DNA from: DATBGS01 sp036557885
GTDB taxonomy: Bacteria; Chloroflexota; Ktedonobacteria; Ktedonobacterales; DATBGS01
Direction of reading: 5' to 3'
Length of the DNA: 64,000 nt
NCBI GenBank assembly: GCA_036557885.1
Contig: DATBGS010000024.1
Span: 62,001-126,000 of the forward strand
The notes under the pieces were generated by a model. The model saw only the letters and a program-made list of their open reading frames with translations, was not told where the DNA came from and made no database searches. This document shows, piece after piece, positions 53,094 through 61,668 of the stretch. How positions within the stretch are numbered: the first letter of the stretch is position 1; each line of letters begins with the position of its first letter. The position numbers and the translations under genes are program-made.

Positions 53094-53654
53094 TCAGGGC
53101 ATGGACTTCTGCGGGTGGTGAGCGGCAAAGAGGCGCACCATCTCGCGGATAAATGACAGAAGGTCGCTGGGTTGGCGGCTCGTCACCAATCGCCCATCCA
53201 CGACCACTTCTTGATCTACCCAGTTCCCGCCAGCGTTACGAATATCGTCCTGAATGGTGTGGTAGCTGGTGAGGGTGCGGCCACGCACCAGGCCCGCCGA
53301 GATAAGCTCCCAGGGCGCGTGGCAGATGACGGCCATTGGCTTGCCAGTCCGATCCATTGCGCGGATAAACTCCAGCACTTTTGGCTGCGCGCGCATAAAA
53401 TCGGCGTTGAGCGCGCCGCCTGGGAGCATCAAGGCGTCGTAGTCGTTGGGGTTGGCCTGGTCAATCGTCTTATCAACCGGGACGGTGATGCTCTTGTCCA
53501 TATGCCGAAATGCCTGGATTTTCCCCGGCCTGGGCGAAATAATATCCACTTTGGCACTCGCCTGGCCGAGCGATTTCGCGGGTTCGGTCAGTTCGGATTC
53601 CTCAAAGCCATCGGTTGCCAGGATTGCTACCTTGAAGTTCTCTAACGCAGCCAT
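53094..53654 (-). CDS. DJ-1/PfpI family protein (type 1 amidotransferase-like)
   Basis: A 186-residue protein of the PfpI/YhbO group, with glyoxalase III-like, deglycase or chaperone activity in relatives. The catalytic Cys-His is in MAVICHAPWELISAGLVRGR, and the acidic partner is in ATDGFEESEL near the start. The DYDALMLPGGALNADFMR strand is typical. It is divergent from the murF-alr gene, with about 165 bases of upstream region between the two starts. Confidence 0.92.
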   Translation of the reverse strand: MAALENFKVAILATDGFEESELTEPAKSLGQASAKVDIISPRPGKIQAFRHMDKSITVPVDKTIDQANPNDYDALMLPGGALNADFMRAQPKVLEFIRAMDRTGKPMAVICHAPWELISAGLVRGRTLTSYHTIQDDIRNAGGNWVDQEVVVDGRLVTSRQPSDLLSFIREMVRLFAAHHPQKSMP

Positions 53655-53819
53655 AGATCACACCCCTTTGCTGATACAATCATGCCATGCTTCGTTCTCT
53701 CCTCGGATGGCTCTGCAACATCCGTGCCCCTGCTCAGGCGGTGGCTTTTTCACGCTTCAAGCGCTATACTGGCGATAATAAACCCATGCCAGGGGCAGAT
53801 TCTAGCAAGCGAGTGGTTC

Positions 53820-56591
53820 ATGGTCATTCTTGAGGATTTTCAGCGGCTCACCGGGGCAGCACTGCGCTTTCCTGGGCGGGCAGATCGCTTTCCGGCTTTT
53901 GCCCAGGATTCGCGGCAGATTGCGCCGGGCGAATTGTTTGTGGCTGTGCGCGGCGAGCACTACGACGGCCATGCTTTTTTGGAAGAGGCGGTCCAGTTGG
54001 GCGCGGCGGGCATTGTCGCAGAAGAGAAACGCTTTCAGGAGCGCGAAGCGCGCCAGCCGGGGCTGGCAAGCGCGCTGGAGCAGTCCGGGGTGGCTTTATT
54101 GCTGGTGGACGATCTGCGCGTCGCGCTGCGTGCCTATGCGCGCGGCATCTTGCGCCAGTGGCATCCGCGCGTGATTGCCGTCACCGGCAGCGTGGGCAAG
54201 ACCACAACCAAAGAGGCCATTGCAACCATTCTAGGCCACTCGCTGCCCACGTTCCGCACCTGGCGCAATTATAACGACCTGCTGGGCGTGCCGCTCTCCC
54301 TGGGGCGCTTGCAGCCAGAACATCGCTTGGCGGTGCTGGAGTTTGGCTGCGACCACCCAGGAGAAATAGCCGCGCTCTGCGAGATGACGCAACCCTCGAT
54401 AGGCGTGGTCACGCGCGTGAGCCATACTCAGCTACAATACTTTGGCAGCATCGAGCGCTATGCCGAAGAACTGGCCGCGCTCACCAGAAGCCTCCCGCCA
54501 GAGGGCTACGCCGTCCTCAACGCCCTGGACCCCGCCTGCCTGAAGATGGCAAAAGAAACACAGGCCACACCTGTGCTTTTTGCCGCCGGGCGCAGTGACG
54601 ATCCACGTGTGCGGGCAACCTGCAACGGCACTGGCTATTCTTCAGATGGGTTGATGGCTATTCTGACCTTTTCCCCAGACTCTCCGCCAACAGGTACTCC
54701 AGCCCCAAACGGTCCTGAACCCTCGCTACAGCAACCGGATGATGAGAGTCTTGGCATCCATTTTTTCAAGGGCCTGACTGGATTACATTGGGTTGAAAGC
54801 ATTCTGGCAGCCATCACAACAACGCTTTCTTTCGGCATTCATCCTCACGAGGCACTGGATACCAGCCTTTCAAGATTTACGACTCTTCCAGGCAGATCAC
54901 GTCTGCTTGAGGGCATCGCGGGCAGCTTCTTGCTGGACGATACTCACAACGCGCCACCCATCGCCGTTGAAGCCGCCCTGGAGACGCTGCGCGACCTGAA
55001 GCGCGCCCATGCCAGCAGCCGCGCCGTCGCAGTGCTGGGCGATATGCTGCGCCTGGGACCATATGAAGAGGAAGCACATCGGCGCGTTGGCCGCCGGGTG
55101 GCCGAAGTGGCTGATTTCCTGGTGACGCAGGGCCAACGCGCCGAAATTATCGCGCAGACGGCGCGCCAGGCTGGCATGTCCGCTGAAGCGGTTGAAGTCA
55201 CCTACAGCGCGGAGGACGCCGCGCAGGTAGTTCGCCGCTATCTGGAGCAGGCCACACCTGCACCGGCAGGGACGCCGGTGCTACAAGCCACCGCCCGTAG
55301 CACCGGCATCCCTGCCGGTGCAGCGCCCCACACCCCTGCCATTATCCTCATCAAAGGCTCGGAAGAGATGCGCATGGAGCGTGTGACCGAGCGGCTGCTG
55401 GCGCGCCCGGAAGAAGCGCCGGAGGTACTTGACCGCCAGACGCTGGCCTGGAAGCAGGTAGTGCGCATGCGCCCAGACCGGCCTACCTGGGTGGAGGTTG
55501 ACCTGGGGGCCATTGCCGAAAACTGCCGCCGCTTGAAACATCTGATAGGCCCGAATGTGGAATTGCTAGCGAGCCTCAAGGCAGATGCCTATGGGCATGG
55601 CGCGCTGCGCGTGGCACGCACTGTGCTGCACAATGGCGCATCGCGGATTGGGGTGGCGACGCTCAGCGAAGCAGTGCCGCTGCGCCAGGCAGGGATTGCC
55701 GCCCCAATTCTGATCTTTGGGTATGTTCCGCCCTGGCAGATGCGCGAAGCCGTGCGACTGGGCCTCACCGTCACCGTCTATTCGCTAGAGGCACTGGAGG
55801 CGCTTTCGCAGGCGGCGCAATCGCTAGGGCTGCCAGCAAAAGCCCATCTCAAGATTGACAGCGGGATGGGCCGCCTGGGGGTGCGCGCACAGACGCTTGA
55901 GCCAATCCGCCAGATCGTCGCTCAGGCACATAACTTGCCAGGTGTCGAGCTTGAGGGTATCTACACACACTTTGCCTGCGCCGATAGCAGCGATCAGACC
56001 CATTGCCGCATGCAATTGGCGCGCTTTAACGCAGTAATATCCAATCTGCAAGCCAGCACCATGTGCCCGCCATTGGTGCATGCCAGCAACAGCGCCGCAA
56101 CACTCGCGCTGCCAGAGGCGCGCTTTGGGATGGTGCGCTGCGGCATTGCTCTGTACGGGCTAGACCCTTCGGACGAGGTACGTCTGCCGGAGGGCTTTCG
56201 CCCTGCCCTGAGCTTTAAGACGCAAATTGCCCAGGTCAAGGATGTGCCAGCCGGCGAGTGCATCAGCTATGGCTGCACCTACGTGACGCCCAGAGATACG
56301 CGCATTGCGGTGATTCCAGTGGGCTATGCCGATGGCTTCCGGCGCGCGCCTGCCAACTGGGGCGAAGTGCTGGTGCAGGGGCAGCGCGTGCCGCTGGTGG
56401 GGCGGGTCTGCATGGATCAGTGTATGATAGATGTGAGCGCGCTTCCAGACGCGATGGTTGGCGATGAGGTTGTTCTGATTGGGCAGCAGGGCGCAGAACG
56501 GCTGACCGCTGAGGCGGTAGCAACACGGCTGGGAACAATTAGTTACGAGGTTGTTTCGGAAATTTTGGCACGGGTGCCGAGGATGAATTAA
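53820..56591 (+). CDS. MurF-alanine racemase fusion
   Basis: A 923-residue two-enzyme protein for cell-wall precursor synthesis. The first 550 residues are MurF, which joins D-Ala-D-Ala to UDP-MurNAc-tripeptide: GSVGKTTTKEAIATIL (P-loop), NYNDLLGVPLSLG, ILLDDTHNAPPIAVEAAL-like DDTHNAPP, and KGSEEMRMERV. The rest is a PLP alanine racemase: WVEVDLGAIAENCRRL, LKADAYGHGALRVA (PLP Lys, near residue 586) and the Tyr segment SYGCTYVTPRDTRIAVIPVG. The same fusion is known in Bacteroidetes. A 60-base dispersed repeat lies in frame in the C-terminal MurF domain. ATG 53820 is in frame and near a GAGTGG site. A lipid kinase gene follows with a one-base overlap. Confidence 0.92.
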   Translation: MVILEDFQRLTGAALRFPGRADRFPAFAQDSRQIAPGELFVAVRGEHYDGHAFLEEAVQLGAAGIVAEEKRFQEREARQPGLASALEQSGVALLLVDDLRVALRAYARGILRQWHPRVIAVTGSVGKTTTKEAIATILGHSLPTFRTWRNYNDLLGVPLSLGRLQPEHRLAVLEFGCDHPGEIAALCEMTQPSIGVVTRVSHTQLQYFGSIERYAEELAALTRSLPPEGYAVLNALDPACLKMAKETQATPVLFAAGRSDDPRVRATCNGTGYSSDGLMAILTFSPDSPPTGTPAPNGPEPSLQQPDDESLGIHFFKGLTGLHWVESILAAITTTLSFGIHPHEALDTSLSRFTTLPGRSRLLEGIAGSFLLDDTHNAPPIAVEAALETLRDLKRAHASSRAVAVLGDMLRLGPYEEEAHRRVGRRVAEVADFLVTQGQRAEIIAQTARQAGMSAEAVEVTYSAEDAAQVVRRYLEQATPAPAGTPVLQATARSTGIPAGAAPHTPAIILIKGSEEMRMERVTERLLARPEEAPEVLDRQTLAWKQVVRMRPDRPTWVEVDLGAIAENCRRLKHLIGPNVELLASLKADAYGHGALRVARTVLHNGASRIGVATLSEAVPLRQAGIAAPILIFGYVPPWQMREAVRLGLTVTVYSLEALEALSQAAQSLGLPAKAHLKIDSGMGRLGVRAQTLEPIRQIVAQAHNLPGVELEGIYTHFACADSSDQTHCRMQLARFNAVISNLQASTMCPPLVHASNSAATLALPEARFGMVRCGIALYGLDPSDEVRLPEGFRPALSFKTQIAQVKDVPAGECISYGCTYVTPRDTRIAVIPVGYADGFRRAPANWGEVLVQGQRVPLVGRVCMDQCMIDVSALPDAMVGDEVVLIGQQGAERLTAEAVATRLGTISYEVVSEILARVPRMN
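55261..55320. repeat. Dispersed repeat inside murF-alr coding sequence
   Basis: CACCGGCAGGGACGCCGGTG plus CTACAAG, then inverted CGTAGCACCGGCATCCCTGC plus CGGTG. It adds about 20 residues (GTPVLQATARSTGIPAG) in a loop just before the KGSEEMRME strand of MurF. It is read in frame and keeps the gene intact. Confidence 0.85.
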
Positions 56592-57532
56592 TGTACGCGC
56601 GGATTATTGCAAATGTGCATAGCGGTGGTGGGCATGGCCTCTACGGACAACACCAACTCAAAAAGGCGATTGCCAGGTTAGAAGATCATGGCTGGAAGGT
56701 GGAACTCTGCCCAACCGATGGACCGGGCAGCGGGCGGCGTCTGGCGCAGGAGGCAGTGAAGAAGGGCGCCGATATAGTGGTTTCGGCGGGAGGCGATGGC
56801 ACGCTCAACGAGGTGTTGCAGGGGCTGGCGGGTTCGCAGGTCGCGCTGGGTGTCTTCCCGATGGGCACCATCAACGTCTGGGCGCGCGAGATGGGCATCC
56901 CACTCAATCTGGTGGGCGCCGCCGATGTCCTCTTGAAGGGCGAGCGCCGCCGCGTGGACCTGGGCATGGCAAATGAGCGCTACTTTCTGCTCTTTGCGGG
57001 CATTGGCGCGGATGGCGTCATCACCAGCCTGATCGAGCATCGTTTCCTCAAGCGATTGGGCGTGCTGAGTTATCTTGTGGCTGGCACCGCTGTTGGGCTG
57101 GGGCCGCTGGATTTCCATCTGCATGTTAAGGTCAATGGGCGCGCATTTCGCACCCGCGCCAGCATGATCTTGATCGGCAACACGCGCCTCTATGCAGGCT
57201 TTGCGCGCATCACTCATCAGGCAGTCTGCGACGATGGGCGCCTGGATATGTGCATCATCCGCAGGCAAGGCATGCTGGGGCGCGGGCAAGTGCTGCTCAA
57301 TGCTTTGCGCCGACACTATCCGCTGGGAGCGCGTGTCAGCCACGAACAAATAGAATCGGTCACGATAGACGCCGAAGCGCCCGTGCCCATTGAGGTGGAT
57401 GGCGAGCCAGCGGGTACGCTGCCGATGACCTTTCGCGTTGCGCCGCAAATGCTCACCGTGATCGTGCCACGCACCCGCCCGCCCGAATTATTTGCCGAAG
57501 AACTGAAAACAGCCGTTAACGAGGCGAGTTAA
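56591..57532 (+). CDS. Diacylglycerol kinase-family lipid kinase
   Basis: A 313-residue cytosolic or membrane-associated kinase of the DgkB/YegS type. The ATP-binding loop is VVSAGGDGTLNEVLQGLAGS (GGDGT). ARIIANVHSGGG at the start and a beta-sandwich C-terminal half (GNTRLYAGFARITHQAVCDD) are family-typical. It should phosphorylate diacylglycerol or a related lipid alcohol. The ATG shares one base with the stop of murF-alr, giving translational coupling with a wall synthesis gene. GC-rich repeats follow. Confidence 0.88.
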   Translation: MYARIIANVHSGGGHGLYGQHQLKKAIARLEDHGWKVELCPTDGPGSGRRLAQEAVKKGADIVVSAGGDGTLNEVLQGLAGSQVALGVFPMGTINVWAREMGIPLNLVGAADVLLKGERRRVDLGMANERYFLLFAGIGADGVITSLIEHRFLKRLGVLSYLVAGTAVGLGPLDFHLHVKVNGRAFRTRASMILIGNTRLYAGFARITHQAVCDDGRLDMCIIRRQGMLGRGQVLLNALRRHYPLGARVSHEQIESVTIDAEAPVPIEVDGEPAGTLPMTFRVAPQMLTVIVPRTRPPELFAEELKTAVNEAS

Positions 57533-57547
57533 GGGTAACAAAACCAC

Positions 57548-57631
57548 TCCCCGGCAGGGACGCCGGGGCTACAGGCGATTTTGCCCGTAGCCCCGGCGTC
57601 CACCTGCCCCCGCTTTGGGGGGTGCCGGGGA
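57548..57631. repeat. Dispersed GC-rich repeat, inverted pair plus partial copy
   Basis: CCCCGGCAGGGACGCCGGGG plus CTACAGG, inverted CCCGTAGCCCCGGCGTCCAC, then GGGGGGTGCCGGGG. It fills the gap between two convergent genes. Confidence 0.78.
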
Positions 57632-57644
57632 AAGCAGAGCGAGT

Positions 57645-58784
57645 CTACCGATGCGCCGCCGTTTGGGGCGCCTTCGCGCGCATCTTCGCCATCACCGCGT
57701 CAATGGCAGCAAAAAGCCGGTTCTGAACAAACTCGTTGGCCGATGGGCCAAGATGCCCAACTCGAATGGCCTTGCCCGACAGGTGCTCCAATCCGCCGCC
57801 AATAAACATACCGTACTCGGTGCGCAGCGTATTTGCCAGATCAGCAGCACCAATATCCGCTGGCGGGAACGCCACCGTCACCGTTGTCGAGGCCCAGCCA
57901 TCCTCGGCCAGCAGCGTGAAGCCGCGCTCGCGCAGCAAAGAGCGCACATGGCTGGTAACACGGCGGTGCCGCTCGTAGCGCGCCTCCAGCCCCTCGGCCA
58001 GCACGCGATTCACCGACTGATCAAGCGCCATCAGGTTGTTGGTGGCAACTGTGACCGGGTAGGGGTGCCAATCGGGGTTTTCGCTCCAGTACGCGCGCCA
58101 GTTGCGCAGGTTGAGATACCAGCCGGGCGTCGGACGTTTCTGGCTATCCACCACCTTCCAGCCAATATCTGAAAGCGTGGCAATCCCCAGTCCTGGCGCG
58201 GATTCCAGGCATTTTTGTGATGCTGTTGCGCTGGCGGCCACGCCCCATTCATCCATCTTGAGCGGCACACCACCCACCGACCCGACCCCATCCACCATCA
58301 GCGCCACGCCGCGTTCGCGGGCAACAGCCGCCAACTCTTTGATGGGATTCAGTACGCCGCTGGAAGTCTCGGACTGGACCACCGCCAGGACATCCACGCG
58401 GTTCTTATCAAGGAATTTGGCAATATCCGCCGGGTCGGGCACTTTGCCCCACTCCAGCCTGATCTCCAGCGCGTCCGGGTCGTAGCCGCGCGCCATTGTG
58501 GTAAGCCGCTCAGCAAAAAAGCCGTTGACAATGACGGCAGCGTGCTTATCCAGGCCCATCAATGTGCCCAGCGCGGCATCCACCGCCGCCGAACCAGAGC
58601 CACCAAAGGGGAAGACCGGATTGGTCGTGAAAAATACTTTTTGAAGTTTGCCAATCAGAGCCTTATAGAAAGGAACGTATCCTGGGCCATAATGCACCGG
58701 AACGGGATGGCTCATCGCGCTCAGCACTTCTGGCGAAACCGGCACCGGGCCGGGTACTAAGACCTCAACCTGAAAGTTCTCCAC
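57645..58784 (-). CDS. Class V aminotransferase (serine/alanine-glyoxylate type)
   Basis: A 379-residue PLP aminotransferase of fold type I. VEVLVPGPVPVSPEVLSAMS at the start, FGGSGSAAVDAALGTLM (phosphate-binding), QSETSSGVLNPIKELAAVAR, DGVGSVGGVPLKMDEWGV (Asp for the pyridine nitrogen) and the PLP lysine in ASATASQKCLESAPGLG are seen. The group includes alanine-glyoxylate and serine-pyruvate aminotransferases and 2-aminoethylphosphonate enzymes; the substrate is not sure. GTG at 58784 has AGGAG seven bases upstream; ATG codons at 58835, 58829 and 58823 are in frame but precede a purine-rich, non-family arm. Confidence 0.88.
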   Translation of the reverse strand: MENFQVEVLVPGPVPVSPEVLSAMSHPVPVHYGPGYVPFYKALIGKLQKVFFTTNPVFPFGGSGSAAVDAALGTLMGLDKHAAVIVNGFFAERLTTMARGYDPDALEIRLEWGKVPDPADIAKFLDKNRVDVLAVVQSETSSGVLNPIKELAAVARERGVALMVDGVGSVGGVPLKMDEWGVAASATASQKCLESAPGLGIATLSDIGWKVVDSQKRPTPGWYLNLRNWRAYWSENPDWHPYPVTVATNNLMALDQSVNRVLAEGLEARYERHRRVTSHVRSLLRERGFTLLAEDGWASTTVTVAFPPADIGAADLANTLRTEYGMFIGGGLEHLSGKAIRVGHLGPSANEFVQNRLFAAIDAVMAKMRAKAPQTAAHR

Positions 58785-58885
58785 TTGCCTGCTCCTGCTT
58801 TTGTGATTGCTTCTCCTCCTCATCCCCATTCGCATTGCGAATTGCCACGAGCATATGATAGCCCAATCGCCCGAATGGTGCCACC

Positions 58886-59653
58886 TCAGACCGAAAGAGC
58901 AACCTGGACAGACAGCACTCCCTCAGACCAGTCGGTGCTTTCAGCCAGACAGCAGCCATCCGGCCCAAAGAGGTAGCCGCCGCCTGGAAAATCCTCATCT
59001 CGCGTGCGGCCCGCCTGGGTCGCAACAGCAATGTAGATATGTTCCTCGCGCGCATAGCGGGCAAGTTTGGTCATACACCCGCCGCGCCACCAATCATAGC
59101 CCGCCTGCCAGTCTCGCGTGGCCTGCTCGCCATACAAGCCCGGAGCAGCAGCCTCAAACACGAGCTGCGCACCGTTCCGGGCACAGTCAGCAAAGACGGC
59201 TTGTGCATCAATATCGGCGCAAATCGCCAGCCCAAACGTTACTTTGGGATGCGAGAAGACGGCTGCGTCTGAGCCTGGCGCAAACAGGTGCGCTTCATCA
59301 TCGGGGATGACGCGCTTGCGATAGAAGCCTTGCAGCGTGCCTTGCTCAGCCACAATCTGCGTAATGAACGGTTTGCCCGCAGGATTCGCCTCAATAATAC
59401 CTGCCAGGGCTGTGATGGGATATTCGCTCGTCATCTCAACAAAGCGGGCCACCGCTGGACTCTCCAGCGAAAGCACGGCTTCGGGGTAGCGCGCGGGGTC
59501 CACATAGCCAGTGATACTTCCCTCTGGGAAGCAAATAATGTCTATGTTCTGGCGCGCTGCATCTTTCAGGTGCGACTTGATGGCAGCCAGGTTTTCTTCT
59601 AGCGCGCCCTTTTCACAGCACATCTGCACCATGCCAATATTCAGTTCAGCCAT
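58886..59653 (-). CDS. Carbon-nitrogen hydrolase (nitrilase superfamily)
   Basis: A 255-residue hydrolase of amides or nitriles. The E-K-C triad is visible: Glu in IICFPEGSITGY, Lys in GFYRKRVIPDDE, and Cys in GLAICADIDAQAVFAD. YDWWRGGCMTKLARYAREEH and GGGYLFGPDGCCLAEST are later core parts. Relatives include NIT2, amidases and N-carbamoyl putrescine amidase; the substrate cannot be told. It lies behind a short gap upstream of the aminotransferase gene on the same strand, so joint transcription is possible. Confidence 0.87.
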   Translation of the reverse strand: MAELNIGMVQMCCEKGALEENLAAIKSHLKDAARQNIDIICFPEGSITGYVDPARYPEAVLSLESPAVARFVEMTSEYPITALAGIIEANPAGKPFITQIVAEQGTLQGFYRKRVIPDDEAHLFAPGSDAAVFSHPKVTFGLAICADIDAQAVFADCARNGAQLVFEAAAPGLYGEQATRDWQAGYDWWRGGCMTKLARYAREEHIYIAVATQAGRTRDEDFPGGGYLFGPDGCCLAESTDWSEGVLSVQVALSV

Positions 59654-59734
59654 ACATTGCTCTCCCTCGCTCGCAGTGTTCTGGTATCATTGAGAGAAGG
59701 TCGTTTCCACATCCATTCGCCAGAAGGAAGCCCT

Positions 59735-60595
59735 ATGCGCATTGAATATTATACTAACGCCGTCAGCTTTGCCCAGGAAACACAGCCATTCCTGCTCCAA
59801 CATGAGGTAGAGAACTGCATCGTGCTTGGGCTGATTGGTGGGATGCCAATCAATCCCTTCACCCTGACGACGCTTCCACTGTTGGCGCTTGCCAGGGCAG
59901 AGGGACAGGTCAACGGGGTAGTTCTCCAGATTCCGCCGCGTAATCTCCTCCTCACCGTCATGGAAGCTGGCACCGCCAGGCAATTTGCTCGCGCGCTCTT
60001 TGCGGATCGCATCCAGCTTCCAGGCATCATGGGACCGCTGCAAACTGCTGAGGCATTCGCAGAAGCCTGGTGCGCGGCTAGTGGTATGCGTACTGAAATC
60101 AGTATGCGCGAGCGCGTGTTTGCGCTGAACGAAGTGATTCCACCGCGTCCACCCAGCGGTCATTTTCGCTGGGCGCAGGCAGAAGACCGAGAGACAGTTA
60201 TTGACTGGGGGATGGCAGAAGAACGCGAAGCCTTGCACGTGGCCGAACCGGATCGCGCACAGTTTGAGGGGTGGGCTGATCGTATGATTCAGCACAGCGA
60301 GCGGCGCGGGCTGGGCTTTTGGGAAGATGGAGGCCAGGGGGTTTCGTTTGCCGCCTATGGCAACCCAACGCCACATGGTATTCGTATTGCCCCGGTCTAT
60401 ACGCCGCCGGAGGTGCGCGGGCGCGGCTATGCCAGCGCGTGCGTGGCGGCGCTCAGCCAGTGTTTGTTAGACTCCGGGCGCCAGCAGTGTTATCTCTATA
60501 CAGACCTGGCAAACCCTACCTCGAACAAAATCTACCAGGCTATCGGCTATCGTCCAGTTGGCGACGCGATAGAAATGCAGTTTCTTCAACCATGA
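59735..60595 (+). CDS. GNAT family N-acetyltransferase
   Basis: A 286-residue acetyltransferase. The catalytic GNAT core is in the C-terminal half, with the acetyl-CoA site APVYTPPEVRGRGYASACVA and YLYTDLANPTSNKIYQAIGY as motif B. The first 140 residues form a separate domain often paired with this core, with no known function of its own. The substrate is unknown. ATG at 59735 has AAGGAAG four bases upstream. Its stop overlaps the start of the phosphotransferase gene (ATGA). Confidence 0.87.
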   Translation: MRIEYYTNAVSFAQETQPFLLQHEVENCIVLGLIGGMPINPFTLTTLPLLALARAEGQVNGVVLQIPPRNLLLTVMEAGTARQFARALFADRIQLPGIMGPLQTAEAFAEAWCAASGMRTEISMRERVFALNEVIPPRPPSGHFRWAQAEDRETVIDWGMAEEREALHVAEPDRAQFEGWADRMIQHSERRGLGFWEDGGQGVSFAAYGNPTPHGIRIAPVYTPPEVRGRGYASACVAALSQCLLDSGRQQCYLYTDLANPTSNKIYQAIGYRPVGDAIEMQFLQP

Positions 60596-61590
60596 ATAGC
60601 CAGCAGCTTGAAGGGGTCTGCCTGCGTTTTCGCCTTGGAGCGCCCATTGCGGCGCCCCAACCCGTCGCTGGAGGCCGCGTACATCAGATATGGCGCATCG
60701 AGACTACCGAGGGCATCTTTGCCGTAAAACTGCTCAGGCCATCAGCCACACCACAGCCAGGTATGCTTGCTTTCTACCGCCGCGCCGAAGGCATCGCGCG
60801 AGAGATGGCAGCGCGTGGCGTGCCCGCGCTGGCGGCGCTCCCTCGTCGCAATGGGCTGGTACAACGCATCAAGGGCGCGTATGTCGCGGTCTTTCCCTGG
60901 GCAGAAGGTAAAACTCTCCCGTTTAGCGCAGCCAGCCCGGAGCAGGCGCGGCAGATTGGCATACTGCTGGGCCAGATGCACACCTTCAAGCTGGCGATTC
61001 CTGGGCTGGAAATTCCCATCTGGAAAGTGCTGCGAGATGATGACTGGGTATTGCTGGCGCGCCGGGCGGCAGGGGCACACGCGCCCTGGACAGAAGAGAT
61101 ACGCGCGCGGCTGCGCGAGCTTTGCTGGTGGAGTAGGCTCGCCAGGGATGCCAACCCGCGCCTGTGGAATACACTGGTTGCCAGCCATTGTGACGTGGGG
61201 CAAAGCAACGTCATCTGGCGCGATGCCCACACGCCCGCCCTCGTTGATTGGGAATCCGCTGGACTGATCAACCCAACCCTGGAACTGGTGAAGGCGGCGC
61301 TGGATTGGAGCGGCATCAGCGTTGGCGAGCCAGAGGAAGCCAGCTTTCAGGCGGTGCTGGCGGGCTATCGCGGCGCTGGCGGGCAGCTTCACGACAGCGC
61401 GCACGACGCGCTGGCAGGCACGCTTGGGCATTGGCTGGAATGGCTGGAGTTTAACATGCGGCGCTCGCTGGATACAACAGCCTCTCCAGAAGAACGAAGC
61501 CTCGGCGTGAGCGAGACAACGCGGGCGCTGGCGACGCTCCAGCGCATTGGTGAAAACCTGGGGCGTGTGGTCGCGTGGGTGGAGAGGTGA
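60592..61590 (+). CDS. Aminoglycoside phosphotransferase-like kinase (APH family)
   Basis: A 332-residue protein with a kinase-like fold of the APH/choline-kinase superfamily. The catalytic loop is ASHCDVGQSNVIWRD (HxDxxxxN) and the metal Asp is in ALVDWESAGLINPTLE. IFAVKLLRP holds the ATP-site Lys. Which alcohol it phosphorylates is unknown; many relatives are not resistance enzymes. The ATG at 60592 overlaps the preceding GNAT stop, so GNAT and kinase are coupled, a pairing seen in small-molecule modification gene sets. Confidence 0.83.
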   Translation: MNSQQLEGVCLRFRLGAPIAAPQPVAGGRVHQIWRIETTEGIFAVKLLRPSATPQPGMLAFYRRAEGIAREMAARGVPALAALPRRNGLVQRIKGAYVAVFPWAEGKTLPFSAASPEQARQIGILLGQMHTFKLAIPGLEIPIWKVLRDDDWVLLARRAAGAHAPWTEEIRARLRELCWWSRLARDANPRLWNTLVASHCDVGQSNVIWRDAHTPALVDWESAGLINPTLELVKAALDWSGISVGEPEEASFQAVLAGYRGAGGQLHDSAHDALAGTLGHWLEWLEFNMRRSLDTTASPEERSLGVSETTRALATLQRIGENLGRVVAWVER

Positions 61591-61668
61591 TGCCATCTGT
61601 ATCAGCAACTTGACACAGATAGCCCTCTTGCTGTATCATCTGGTTGATGCAGCAAATGGAGGTGCTCT

